The notes beneath the pieces were generated by a model. That model saw only the letters and a program-made list of their open reading frames with translations. It was not told the DNA's origin and did not search any database. The translations under genes and the position numbers were made by a program. From a virus, in the IMG/VR virus record IMGVR_UViG_3300038825_000273, positions 1 to 33,944 of that record: 33,944 bases of DNA; one strand, written 5' to 3'. Shown one piece after another: positions 6,541-14,595 of this stretch. How positions within the stretch are numbered: position 1 is the first letter of the stretch; the number at the start of each line of letters is the position of its first letter.

Positions 6541-7013
6541 TTGTTTTGCTTTCTTAGTTTGTTATAAATGCTTTCCATTCGTTCCTTTGCAGTTGCTCTA
6601 TGTATTCCTGTGTGATCGCTGAATAGTTTTATAGATAAGTTTCTTTTAACTATTTCCTCTACCCATATTCTCTCCATTTCGTCCAGTTGTTTAACTTGCT
6701 CTAAATACTCCTTATAAACATTCTCACTAATATAAGGAATATCTTTTAACTTTAAGTAGTCAAGCTCTGTAGATTCTAGCAGAACATTGTCAAAATGCAA
6801 ACGGTTAAACTCAGATCCTGACAAGTGAAACATCTTATAAGCTACTACGAAAATAAAGCCATCTATTTTGTTGAGGTTACTAGGTAGCTCATGAGTCAAA
6901 AAATATATGTTAACCTCCTGCGCTAAGTCTTGCCAGATGTCAGAATGCTTACAAATATTCTTACAAGCTGTTTCTATTACTTGCCTTTTTTCTTTTATAA
7001 ACTCTTCGTTCAC
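6537..7013 (-). CDS. Sigma-factor-like regulatory protein, 158 aa, GTG start
   Basis: A 158-residue helical protein. Residues 12-40 (CKNICKHSDIWQDLAQEVNIYFL) look like sigma-70 region 2, and residues 125-157 (SIKLFSDHTGIHRATAKERMESIYNKLRK) like a region-4 helix-turn-helix with a linker between, a layout seen in short phage sigma-like proteins. It starts with GTG, five bases after a TATATTTG box (7019-7029), implying a leaderless message. It heads the small-gene run that leads into terminase and structural genes, so it may direct late transcription; that role is inference. It may instead be a plain HTH regulator. Confidence 0.65.
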   Translation of the reverse strand: MNEEFIKEKRQVIETACKNICKHSDIWQDLAQEVNIYFLTHELPSNLNKIDGFIFVVAYKMFHLSGSEFNRLHFDNVLLESTELDYLKLKDIPYISENVYKEYLEQVKQLDEMERIWVEEIVKRNLSIKLFSDHTGIHRATAKERMESIYNKLRKQNK

Positions 7014-7018
7014 GTTTG

Positions 7019-7029
7019 CAAATATAATA
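7019..7029 (-). promoter_or_regulatory. Promoter-like box TATTATATTTG
   Basis: One of five intergenic copies of TAKTATATTTG on the coding strand, matching the Bacteroidota -7 element TAnnTTTG. No clear -33 TTG is visible. It ends 5 nt before the GTG of the sigma-like gene, so transcription would begin at or next to the start codon. Confidence 0.6.
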
Positions 7030-7086
7030 ATTTTTTTTGTTTAATATTTTTGATAACGTAATTACTAGATTTAGGTTTCTTTAGGC

Positions 7087-7293
7087 TCATTCTTTTTTAT
7101 TAAAATATCTCCTAATTAAATAACCCCTTAATACACTAGCAATAAAAAAAACAAAAGTAATTATTACATTTTGCGATATGGTTACTGGAATGTCCAACAA
7201 AGGGTATATTATTATTTGAATAATAAAAGAGGTAACTAACCCTATTACGGTATTAGCTACGCTCTCTATTATACTATGCTTCTTAGATTGCAT
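7087..7293 (-). CDS. Small membrane protein (DUF7220-like), 68 aa
   Basis: A 68-residue protein beginning MQSKKHSIIESVANTVIGL, with two transmembrane helices (about 12-32 and 38-56) and a basic RGYLIRRYFNKK end. The polar start followed by SxxES.AN...G and the closing R.YL.RR are familiar from the widespread phage family DUF7220. It overlaps the methyltransferase stop by one base (last base of its ATG region), so it is translationally linked to it. The role of this family is unknown. Confidence 0.7.
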   Translation of the reverse strand: MQSKKHSIIESVANTVIGLVTSFIIQIIIYPLLDIPVTISQNVIITFVFFIASVLRGYLIRRYFNKKE

Positions 7294-8315
7294 TAAGATA
7301 TTTCTAACTGTTTAATTTCATCTTTAAACCTTTCTTTAGTTAAAGATAAATTTATCTTAGCTTGTTTAAAATAACTATCCTTTAATTCTATTCCAATAGC
7401 TTTACGACCTAAAGAAACAGGACTATAAACCTCACTACCTACCCCCATAAAAGGAGTAAGAACTACCTCGCCTTTATTACTGTACATTTCTACTATCCTA
7501 TCTATAACATCTAACTGTAATGGGTGTACATGCTTTTCGTCATCCTCTTCTCTTGAATCTCTAAAAGGTAATACGTTATCTATTCTTATATCATCCCATA
7601 CAGAAGATGCGTAACGCTGCCAAATATAGTGACTTAATTTATTACTCTTTGGATCTTTATGGTCTTTGAAATTTTTATTTAAGTACTCCCATAATTCGTC
7701 CTCGTTTAAATCTGTCTTATTAGCATTATTCCATGCTCTTAAAATATTTGGCAGTACTGGTACTTCTCCAAAATACTTACTTAGTCCGTTTGGATGCGTT
7801 ACTGGAACTTCGTTATCTCCTTTCTTTGTAAATATCAAAACATAGTCAGGCATAGCGGTAAAGCATTTTGTAGAATCCTCTACTATAAATTTGTGCATTA
7901 AACTCCTTACCATTGTTCTCATCCTAACTTTTAAAGGTTCTTTCCATATAGTTATACGATTTCTATATTCAAAACCATATTTATTATGTAGTCTTATTAT
8001 TTCATTTGGAAAGTCCCAAAGCCTACAAGTATTATCAAATACATCCGTACAATGCACAGCAGTAATACGACCTTTTTTTGTTACTCTAGCTACCTCTTTA
8101 ATTAAGTATTCGTACTGTTCTAAAAATTGCTCTTTACTTTCGCAGTTGCTAAAATCATTCTCACTACTTGAATAATTATATAATCCTGCAAATGGAGGAG
8201 AATAAACAGAAAGGTCTATGCTTTCATCTTCTAAAGTTGGCATTACAGACATACAATCTCCATTATAAATAGCGTATTCATCTGTTACTAATTGGTCTTT
8301 TACATTGTTTTTCAT
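7293..8315 (-). CDS. DNA adenine/cytosine-N4 methyltransferase (beta class), 340 aa
   Basis: Transfers methyl groups to exocyclic amines of DNA bases. The catalytic motif IV is present as SPPF (residues 39-42) near the N-terminus and the AdoMet-binding motif as TPFMGVGSE (287-295) near the C-terminus, followed by GRKAIGIELKDSYF; motif order is that of the beta class (N6_N4_Mtase). The C-terminal half also has the HPLQLDVIDRIVEMYSN helix typical before motif I. It lies 2 nt from an SNF2-like helicase gene; no restriction nuclease of classical type is adjacent, although a VRR-NUC gene is two genes up. Protection from host restriction or epigenetic marking are both possible. Confidence 0.9.
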   Translation of the reverse strand: MKNNVKDQLVTDEYAIYNGDCMSVMPTLEDESIDLSVYSPPFAGLYNYSSSENDFSNCESKEQFLEQYEYLIKEVARVTKKGRITAVHCTDVFDNTCRLWDFPNEIIRLHNKYGFEYRNRITIWKEPLKVRMRTMVRSLMHKFIVEDSTKCFTAMPDYVLIFTKKGDNEVPVTHPNGLSKYFGEVPVLPNILRAWNNANKTDLNEDELWEYLNKNFKDHKDPKSNKLSHYIWQRYASSVWDDIRIDNVLPFRDSREEDDEKHVHPLQLDVIDRIVEMYSNKGEVVLTPFMGVGSEVYSPVSLGRKAIGIELKDSYFKQAKINLSLTKERFKDEIKQLEIS

Positions 8316-8317
8316 AG

Positions 8318-9694
8318 TTATATAAATTTTGGTTTGATTATTTCTTTGTTAAATTCTTTGTTTTTATCTTCAAATACTTGATTAACATTCTTTGTTAAAT
8401 TCTCGTATAAGTCTATTGCTTTTTGTGTCTTTTGTTTAAGAGCTTCTAGTACTCTGGTTTGTCCATCTGAAATAACCATATCAATAGTTACCTCGTTTTT
8501 TTGTCCAAATCTCCAAAACCTTCTAATAGCTTGGTAATACTGTTCGTAAGAATATGTAGGGAAGAATACAGAATGATTACAATGCTGCCAATTTAAACCC
8601 ATTCCAGTCATTTTAGCCTTAGTTATAATTCTTTTTATTTTACCCTGTGCAAAGTCTAAAAGTATTTTCTCTTTTTTTTCTATTGACATACTACCTAGTA
8701 TCTCTACTGCTTCCGTATCTAGTTGTTTTATTAGGCTGCTTTCATCGTTTAAATTTACCCAGTACACAGATGTTTTACCCTTAGCTAATTCTACAGCTTT
8801 TTTACATCTATCCTCTATGGTTTGCTTTTGCTCATGTCTAACCTCTTGAAAACTTTTAGCTATTACGTTAAACATCTGTATCTGTCCTTTACAATCTAAC
8901 AAAGAATTATTTTTAATTATATGCGTATTGTTTATTAGTTTTGGTAGGTTATACCTTTCGTTACTATATCCAATATCGCTAGGCATTTTTATCATTATAC
9001 TCCATTGGTTAACCCATGCAAAAAAAGATATTTCTGCGTGTGGCTTTAGATAATACTTTTCTCCTATTTGCCTTTTTTGCTTCGCTATACTTCCTTGATT
9101 GTTTTTAAAGAACTTTCCTAGCATATCCATATAACCCATATAACCTAAAGCCTCAGAGCTTGTACCTAATTCTATAAAATCGTTAGGACTAGGTGTAGCT
9201 GTTGAAAGGAATCTATAAGGTAACTTTTTAACAAATGAGGTTATTTGATTCTTAATTTTACCATCAAAGTTCTTAAGTATTGAGCTTTCATCTAATACTA
9301 CGCCTTTAAAGTCTTCGTTATTAAAATAGTGTAGCCTTTCATAATTACAAATAACTATACTTTTCGTGTGGTTTCCATCCTTTGAATATTCAATATCTGT
9401 TATACCCATCTTTTCGGCTTCTAAAATAAACTGAAAAGCTACAGCTAAAGGAGTTAATATTAATACTTTCCCTTTTGTGTGGTTTACTACATTTTGAGCT
9501 ATTGATAATTGTATTAATGTCTTTCCTAGTCCTGTGTCTGCAAATACAGCTATACGACCTTTCTTAACTGCTCTTGTTATTATTTCTCTTTGAAAGTCAA
9601 AAGCCATATCTGGTATGTAGTTAGGTTCAAAACCAAAACTACCTAGTAGGTGTTTTTTGCTTTTAATAAATTCTTCGTAATTCATTTCGTTCAT
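8318..9694 (-). CDS. SNF2-like superfamily 2 helicase/translocase, 458 aa
   Basis: ATP-dependent DNA translocase. Walker A is DTGLGKT (residues 53-59), motif II DESS (135-138), motif III STATPSPND (164-172), and the C-terminal lobe ends with the arginine-finger motif QAIRRFWRFGQK (about 395-406). The second ATG at codon 4 is a possible alternate start. The short leader between 9695 and 9778 has no terminator. The gene partner is the methyltransferase directly downstream; paired SNF2/DEAD-type helicase and methyltransferase genes occur in phage genomes, suggesting a common function, which is not established. Confidence 0.9.
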   Translation of the reverse strand: MNEMNYEEFIKSKKHLLGSFGFEPNYIPDMAFDFQREIITRAVKKGRIAVFADTGLGKTLIQLSIAQNVVNHTKGKVLILTPLAVAFQFILEAEKMGITDIEYSKDGNHTKSIVICNYERLHYFNNEDFKGVVLDESSILKNFDGKIKNQITSFVKKLPYRFLSTATPSPNDFIELGTSSEALGYMGYMDMLGKFFKNNQGSIAKQKRQIGEKYYLKPHAEISFFAWVNQWSIMIKMPSDIGYSNERYNLPKLINNTHIIKNNSLLDCKGQIQMFNVIAKSFQEVRHEQKQTIEDRCKKAVELAKGKTSVYWVNLNDESSLIKQLDTEAVEILGSMSIEKKEKILLDFAQGKIKRIITKAKMTGMGLNWQHCNHSVFFPTYSYEQYYQAIRRFWRFGQKNEVTIDMVISDGQTRVLEALKQKTQKAIDLYENLTKNVNQVFEDKNKEFNKEIIKPKFI

Positions 9695-9778
9695 AGTTTT
9701 TAATTTTAGTTTATGTCTGCAATTTTAAATAAAGTATTTCACTCTACCTAATTTTTTTATAGCTTTTTTATTTTATCC

Positions 9779-10030
9779 TTATAAATTACTTTTAGCTCTA
9801 TCAATATAAGCAGTAAACCCTAGAGCTTTTAGTTCTTTTATTCTATACTCTTGTAGTTTAGATACTACTCCCTTAGCTGCTTTCACTTCTATAAATATAG
9901 GTTCTTCTCCTTTCTTTAATGCTAACAGGTCTGGAATGCCTGACTTATTAGTCTTAATTAAATTCAAAACATAATACCCCCTGCTTTCAAAATCCTTAAT
10001 TATCTTTCTTTGGTATTTCGATTCTAACAT
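9779..10030 (-). CDS. VRR-NUC domain endonuclease, 83 aa
   Basis: A minimal PD-(D/E)xK nuclease. SGIPDLLALKKGE holds the catalytic D34, IFIEVKAAKG holds E48 and K50, and SKLQ provides Q60, the full set of the VRR-NUC family (PF08774). At 83 residues it is the usual size for stand-alone phage VRR-NUC proteins, which can cleave branched DNA such as Holliday junctions. Its start overlaps the end of the SF2 helicase gene by 35 nt in another frame, tying the two together, as often seen in phage replication modules. Confidence 0.9.
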   Translation of the reverse strand: MLESKYQRKIIKDFESRGYYVLNLIKTNKSGIPDLLALKKGEEPIFIEVKAAKGVVSKLQEYRIKELKALGFTAYIDRAKSNL

Positions 10031-11225
10031 CTTTTATAAAGGTTTGAGTTGTATAATTCTTTTTATTCATTACAGCCTTGTAAATCTTATCTTCTATCCC
10101 TCCAATACTGAACAACCAATATACAATATTATTGCTTCTTTTTATCGTTGTCATTCTATCCCTTGCCTGCCAGTAACTAACTGCGCTAAAATCTATATTG
10201 TACATGATAATATAATCTGCTTTCGATAGGTTAGTCCCTTCCCTTCCGCTTACAATCTGTAAAGCTATATGTTTATACGTTGTATTAAACTCCTCTATAT
10301 CCTGAGTGACATCTAGCACAGACTTAATAGCGTTCAGCTCCTCCTTAAATTTATAAAATATAGCTAGTTTTTTTCCTTCAAAATTCTTTTTAATATACTC
10401 AGCTTTTGAATAGTCAATAACTTTACTATTACCGCTTTCAAATTTAACCGTACCACTATAAAGCTGATGGAGTTTACTCATTAATTTTACTCCAGTATCT
10501 GCAAGTAATACCTCGTCTTTTCCTTCTACTACTAAATCCTTTTTAAGTCTGTTAGCTAATTTAATAGTGCTTTCTTTTATTGGTACTCGTAGTATTTTCT
10601 CTTGAATATTAGAATTGAATCCCGCTTCTTTTTGTGTATAAGTTAATAGTATAGGCTGGATGTATTCTTTAATCTTTGAGTAATCTACAATAGAATAGTC
10701 TTTAGCTTCTCCATACGACGTATAAATAGTTGCAGGAGTTCCAAATACTTTATGCCAATTATAGAAACTTCTGTTAGCTCTAAATGGTGTTTTGTGGCTA
10801 ACATATAACTGATGGTATATCTGAGCGTTAGATTCAGGTAATAGCGTTCCAGTCATTAAAATTAAATCCTTTGTTATGTGCTTAGATAATTCCTTAACTC
10901 TCTTAGAAGGTTTAGGATACGCTCCTAGTCCATGGCTCTCATCTGCTATAACTAAGTCGAATCTACCTTTTATTTTATGTAAAGATTCGTAATTAATAAC
11001 TGTTAAACTGTATTGATGTCCTGCTGTTTTATAGTCTGCTTCAATACTTGAGATAGCTTTTTTCTTAGTTACAAATAAAACATTGTTATAGTTCCTGCTT
11101 ATATCTAAAGCTATGTGAGTCTTGCCTGTTCTTACTTCAAAGTTTAGAATCAATATACCCTTTTTTCTAAGTATATCAAAACCATCTTTTGAGGCTTTCT
11201 TTTGGTAGTCTCTTAGCTCAAACAT
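9996..11225 (-). CDS. Superfamily 2 helicase, 409 aa
   Basis: Motif I is EVRTGKT (residues 30-36), motif Ia region FVTKKKAI, motif II DESH (95-98), motif III MTGTLLP (124-130) and motif VI QARDRMTT near 360. These define a DExH-type SF2 ATPase with SNF2-like organisation, similar to helicases that accompany VRR-NUC nucleases in phages. Length is typical of the compact phage form. It overlaps the small gene upstream by 8 nt and the nuclease gene downstream by 35 nt, so helicase and nuclease are likely made together for replication or recombination. Confidence 0.9.
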   Translation of the reverse strand: MFELRDYQKKASKDGFDILRKKGILILNFEVRTGKTHIALDISRNYNNVLFVTKKKAISSIEADYKTAGHQYSLTVINYESLHKIKGRFDLVIADESHGLGAYPKPSKRVKELSKHITKDLILMTGTLLPESNAQIYHQLYVSHKTPFRANRSFYNWHKVFGTPATIYTSYGEAKDYSIVDYSKIKEYIQPILLTYTQKEAGFNSNIQEKILRVPIKESTIKLANRLKKDLVVEGKDEVLLADTGVKLMSKLHQLYSGTVKFESGNSKVIDYSKAEYIKKNFEGKKLAIFYKFKEELNAIKSVLDVTQDIEEFNTTYKHIALQIVSGREGTNLSKADYIIMYNIDFSAVSYWQARDRMTTIKRSNNIVYWLFSIGGIEDKIYKAVMNKKNYTTQTFIKDVRIEIPKKDN

Positions 11226-11400
11226 TGTTCTTTACTGTTATGCTTTCGCTTTCCTTTAATGCTTTAAGTAGTGCCTCGTTAAGGGTAGCAAATTTAATAT
11301 ACTTTCCTTTGCACGTCATTACTTTTACTTGTTTTATTAGTAGGTCATTCTTACCATGTTTATTTTCTACTAATTCCATTCTGCTTATTTCAAACTTCAT
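11218..11400 (-). CDS. Hypothetical protein, 60 aa
   Basis: A 60-residue polar protein (MKFEISRMELVENKHGKNDL at the start; strands followed by a helix, LNEALLKALKESESI). It lies 4 nt after the primase-helicase stop and overlaps the SF2 helicase start by 8 nt, so it belongs to the replication operon. No motif or family recognised. Confidence 0.65.
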   Translation of the reverse strand: MKFEISRMELVENKHGKNDLLIKQVKVMTCKGKYIKFATLNEALLKALKESESITVKNNV

Positions 11401-11404
11401 AATC

Positions 11405-13786
11405 TTAAAATATATCTTCGTTATTATCTTCCCATTTATTAGCTTCGTCTATCATTACAAAATACCTAGAGCTATCCCTTCTTTTATCTAAAGTGTACCC
11501 TTTTAAGTTGCACCACTTTTGCACCCATAATAAAAAAGCTCTACCAGATAGATTAGTAAATTCTTTATATTCTTTTATAAACTCCTCTTTCTTTTCTGTA
11601 TTATAATATTTTACATTTGGCTTTAAGTTTCCATCCTCTATCCAGTCGTAAAAATCTTTGCTAGTGCTTTGTATAAATCTTTTGACGTCTGCATTAATTG
11701 ATACTGTGCTAGTCAATCCATTAATTAAAAACTTTTGAAGGTTGTTAATCATGTAATTGTCAAAGCTCACCCACTCGTTAGAATCCCACTCATCAAATAA
11801 CAGCTTACCATATTCATCTAGTGGAGTATGATTACCGTTAAAGAATTGATTAAACTCTATTTCGTGCCTCCTCCTATCGTGCGAATTACCAGCTCCATCT
11901 ATTACGTAGTTAGTAGTTATTATAACTTTCGGAGAGCGTTCAAATGGAATAAATATTTCATCTTTGTTTTTTCTATTTACTGTTATCCCTTCTGTAATTA
12001 AGCTAAATAAGTTCTCGAAATTAAAGTTCTTTTTTACGTCATCAAATGCTAGAGTTTGCGTGTCAATATCTACCCTTTGATATACAAAGTCAGAGCGAGA
12101 AGGGTCGAAACTTTTACCATCTATTTTGACTACTTTCTTAAAATAACCTATTGCAGTCAACATTAAACTTTTACCACTCCCCCCATTCGGGTCGTCGTTT
12201 ATCTCTTGGTCGTTTAATATTATAGCTTTTTGGTCTGTCTTATCTTTAAAGCTGTGCATTAAATAACCTATCGTATTTTCTAGTGAGTCCTTTCTATCCT
12301 TGTTATTATCTGAAACTTTGGAAACTAAGTCCTTAAAGTCGTTATCAATATCTTTGCTTTTGTTAAAATCTCTTTTTATTATTTGGTTTTCCCAGATGTA
12401 ACCATCTATATCCACGTAGTCAATTAACTCTATACTTTTTTTAGTTACCTCAACTACTCCATTAGAATAATATATGAACGAATTATCTTTAGTATCCTGT
12501 AACATCTTTAAGTCAATACTATCTAACATATTAAGGTATGAATCTTTAAAAAACTTCACAGAGCTAGTAAGATAGTTCCAAACATCCCACAGCTTTAAAT
12601 CCTCTACGTAGTCTAGTACAAAGTCTTTCATTTTTTCTACGCTAGAATTGGAAACTATATTCGATTTTACCCTAACAAAAATCGGAGTTTCTGACTTCTC
12701 GGCATAGTACTTAAAAAATCCTTTCGACTGTAGGAATATTTTAAAATCTGCATTGTTAATATTTACTTTTGTTACTCCTTGCTTATTAACGGATATACTC
12801 CAAAAATTCTCTATTGTTTCTTTTATCTCTGATATTATCTTATCTGCTTCTAATGGCTGCACTCTTTTTAATAGCTCCTCCTTTACTTCTATTTTACTAA
12901 CTCCATTGGATAGCTTTCTCTTTACATCTGTTATGGCTTTTGCATCTTCGAAATACTTTGTTTTAAAATCTCCTACTTTAGAGTAAGCGCTTCTATTTAT
13001 ATTGGTTACTTCATTAATCTTATTAGATAGATTGAATTGAGTTATCATGTAATCAATAGAGGTAGACTGATGTACTCCATAAGTATTAAAAGCAGAAGCT
13101 AGGATAAACAAATTATTATTTATTTGTCCTTCTATTATTCCGTATTTTGACTCCCACCATTTCATAACTAAAGATATTATTCTAGCTTCATCGTTTACTG
13201 GAATAGTTGGCACTCTTTCAATATAGTTATATCCTTCTTTTACTTCTATTTTATCCCACAGCTCAGAATCTTTATTAATATAAATATCACTATCATAAGA
13301 CTCATAGCATATTCTACTCACATTTTTATTTGCAGCATCAAAATACTTACTATTAAAATGCTTTTTTAATTCATTAAAATAAAGAGGATGTTCTTCTTTT
13401 GTGCATTTGGGTATTTTCACCAATGCTTTTAAGCCATTACCCGAAGGAGAAACGAAAACAGAATAAATATACTTATCTTTTTTTAATAGTTCTTTTTGTT
13501 CTTTTAAAACCTTTTTACTTTCAAAATTATCAAAATCTAAAACACAATAACCCGAATGATTAACTAAGCTGTTATCATTCCTAGAGCTGAACTCTCCATT
13601 AAACAAAACACAAATACATTTCTCTTTTAGTTTGTTTCTTTTCTCTTTATTAGATTCCTTTCTAATCTTTTGAATAAGCTCTTTAGACTTTCCTATTTTA
13701 ACTCTTTCCAGAGCTTGGTCTATTGTAATATAAAAAGCTACTCCTTTAGAATCAAATAAACTTTTATAAACTGTTATTTTCTCCAT
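11405..13786 (-). CDS. Primase-helicase with VirE-N type domain, 793 aa
   Basis: Likely the main replication enzyme. The N-terminal 190 residues match the BT4734/VirE-N type (archaeo-eukaryotic-primase-like) with HSGYCVLDFDNF (77-88), SPSGNGLKALVKI (113-125) and NVSRICYESYDSDIYIN (155-171); D84, D86 and H77 are candidate active-site residues. After a linker comes an SF3/D5-like helicase: Walker A GGSGKS (535-540), Walker B LAFDD (579-583), sensor ITTNY (623-627) and RRR (638-640). Such proteins are typical of Bacteroidota and their phages. The gene is preceded by a structured leader and a long non-coding gap (see those entries) and is followed by helicase/nuclease genes. Confidence 0.88.
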   Translation of the reverse strand: MEKITVYKSLFDSKGVAFYITIDQALERVKIGKSKELIQKIRKESNKEKRNKLKEKCICVLFNGEFSSRNDNSLVNHSGYCVLDFDNFESKKVLKEQKELLKKDKYIYSVFVSPSGNGLKALVKIPKCTKEEHPLYFNELKKHFNSKYFDAANKNVSRICYESYDSDIYINKDSELWDKIEVKEGYNYIERVPTIPVNDEARIISLVMKWWESKYGIIEGQINNNLFILASAFNTYGVHQSTSIDYMITQFNLSNKINEVTNINRSAYSKVGDFKTKYFEDAKAITDVKRKLSNGVSKIEVKEELLKRVQPLEADKIISEIKETIENFWSISVNKQGVTKVNINNADFKIFLQSKGFFKYYAEKSETPIFVRVKSNIVSNSSVEKMKDFVLDYVEDLKLWDVWNYLTSSVKFFKDSYLNMLDSIDLKMLQDTKDNSFIYYSNGVVEVTKKSIELIDYVDIDGYIWENQIIKRDFNKSKDIDNDFKDLVSKVSDNNKDRKDSLENTIGYLMHSFKDKTDQKAIILNDQEINDDPNGGSGKSLMLTAIGYFKKVVKIDGKSFDPSRSDFVYQRVDIDTQTLAFDDVKKNFNFENLFSLITEGITVNRKNKDEIFIPFERSPKVIITTNYVIDGAGNSHDRRRHEIEFNQFFNGNHTPLDEYGKLLFDEWDSNEWVSFDNYMINNLQKFLINGLTSTVSINADVKRFIQSTSKDFYDWIEDGNLKPNVKYYNTEKKEEFIKEYKEFTNLSGRAFLLWVQKWCNLKGYTLDKRRDSSRYFVMIDEANKWEDNNEDIF

Positions 13787-13798
13787 ATTATTTAAAAT

Positions 13799-13883
13799 AA
13801 AAAATCCCTATCAAAGTAGCCACATAGGATAGGCATTCTAAGATAAGGATTTTTAACAATGTTTGTGAGTTCCTATGTCACTT
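13799..13883 (-). promoter_or_regulatory. Structured leader / attenuator-like RNA of the primase-helicase gene
   Basis: In the transcript from the box at 13890, the arm at 13842-13854 pairs with 13800-13812 in a 13-bp stem (one G-U) whose 3' side runs directly into a T-rich tract 12 nt before the ATG, like an intrinsic terminator. An earlier segment (13871-13878) is perfectly complementary over 8 nt to 13822-13829, which lies inside the loop, so a competing fold is available. This is the layout of an attenuator or riboswitch-like switch; the ligand or trigger is unknown. Confidence 0.55.
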
Positions 13884-14139
13884 GAAGCACAAATATAATA
13901 CTTTTTTTTAACATAAAATACTTTCCGCGCTTTATTTTTATTTACGTCGATTCATTTTTTAAAGTGACGTGCCTACATCCTTTGATAGCATTAGCTTTTA
14001 AAATATTTACGTCACTTCGTCGTAGATTTGCAGAAAAAAATATTTTAGTTGTAACTTTCACTTTATGAAAATCTCTCATAGGCAAAAAAAAGTGACGAAG
14101 CGCGGATTTGTAGGAAACATAGGGTCTAAGAGTACGACG
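13808..14139. other. Repeat-rich intergenic region, candidate replication origin / operator cluster
   Basis: The longest non-coding stretch in the genome (13787-14214, 428 bp) lies between the SSB gene and the primase-helicase gene, close to a DnaA-like gene. It holds several inverted word pairs: AAGTGACG at 13962 and 14090 against CGTCACTT at 14010, with GTCACTT also at 13877; TCCGCGCTT at 13924 against AAGCGCGGA at 14098; CTATCAAAG at 13808 against CTTTGATAG at 13980; CGTCGTA at 14018 against TACGACG at 14133. I see no open frame of useful length and no standard DnaA box. Confidence 0.5.
13890..13900 (-). promoter_or_regulatory. Promoter-like box TATTATATTTG
   Basis: Copy of the 11-nt TAKTATATTTG word, reading toward the primase-helicase gene about 100 nt away. 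A start just downstream would give a leader containing the attenuator-like fold. Confidence 0.6.
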
Positions 14140-14141
14140 AT

Positions 14142-14171
14142 AAAAAAAAGGGAACTCAATTAAGAACTCCC
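14142..14171 (-). terminator. Intrinsic terminator after the SSB gene
   Basis: On the coding strand GGGAGTTC and GAGTTCCC form an 8-bp stem (two G-U pairs) around a TTAATT loop (14150-14171), extended by AAAA/TTTT and followed by eight T residues (14142-14149). It ends the SSB transcript 44 nt after the stop codon. Confidence 0.85.
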
Positions 14172-14214
14172 TTTTCTACTATACCCATTATTTAAAAATA
14201 AATCTATTACCTTC

Positions 14215-14556
14215 CTAAAAGGGTAAGTCATCCTCTGTCGTAGCTTGTACAGTCTCTTGCGCTGTAGCCTGAGCATCGTCTTTTGTGCATCTCCAAGACT
14301 GCAAAGTCGTGTAGTATTTGCCTTTCCACTCATTAGTATTCACATTAAATTTTACGCTTACCTTATCACCCACTTTGTTAAACTTTCTAAACATTGTACT
14401 AGCATCCTTGCCGAATACTTCAAACGCGTAAAGATTATTGTACTGTTCTTCTGTGGTTAGTGTGTAGGTTAACTTTTGCCAGTTGTCTCCTGCCTTGTTT
14501 ACTCCTTCTACTGTTTCGCCTATTGTTTCAATAGTTCCTTTTACTTCTAATTCCAT
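14215..14556 (-). CDS. ssb: Single-stranded DNA-binding protein (DUF3127-like OB fold), 113 aa
   Basis: Residues 1-95 form an OB-like core: ELEVKGTIETIGETVEGVNKAG, then an AFEVFGKDA segment, KVGDKVSVKFNVNTNEWKGKYYTTLQSWR. This follows the DUF3127 pattern, a family common in Bacteroidota. After a threonine/alanine/glutamine-rich linker the protein ends in the acidic tip EDDLPF, the feature by which bacterial SSBs recruit partner enzymes. It would coat replication and recombination intermediates. The gene forms its own unit between a promoter-like box (14581-14591) and a strong terminator (14142-14171), suggesting high, independent expression. Confidence 0.88.
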   Translation of the reverse strand: MELEVKGTIETIGETVEGVNKAGDNWQKLTYTLTTEEQYNNLYAFEVFGKDASTMFRKFNKVGDKVSVKFNVNTNEWKGKYYTTLQSWRCTKDDAQATAQETVQATTEDDLPF

Positions 14557-14580
14557 AATTTATTGTTTTTAAATTGGTTA

Positions 14581-14591
14581 CAAATATACTA
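14581..14591 (-). promoter_or_regulatory. Promoter-like box TAGTATATTTG before SSB
   Basis: Copy of the TAKTATATTTG word located between the DnaA-like stop and the SSB start, leaving a leader of about 20 nt. With the downstream terminator it delimits a single-gene transcript. Confidence 0.65.
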
Positions 14592-14595
14592 ATTT

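Noticed and set aside
13787-14214. Standard DnaA boxes (TTATCCACA) in the candidate origin
   Set aside because: None seen on either strand in this gap.
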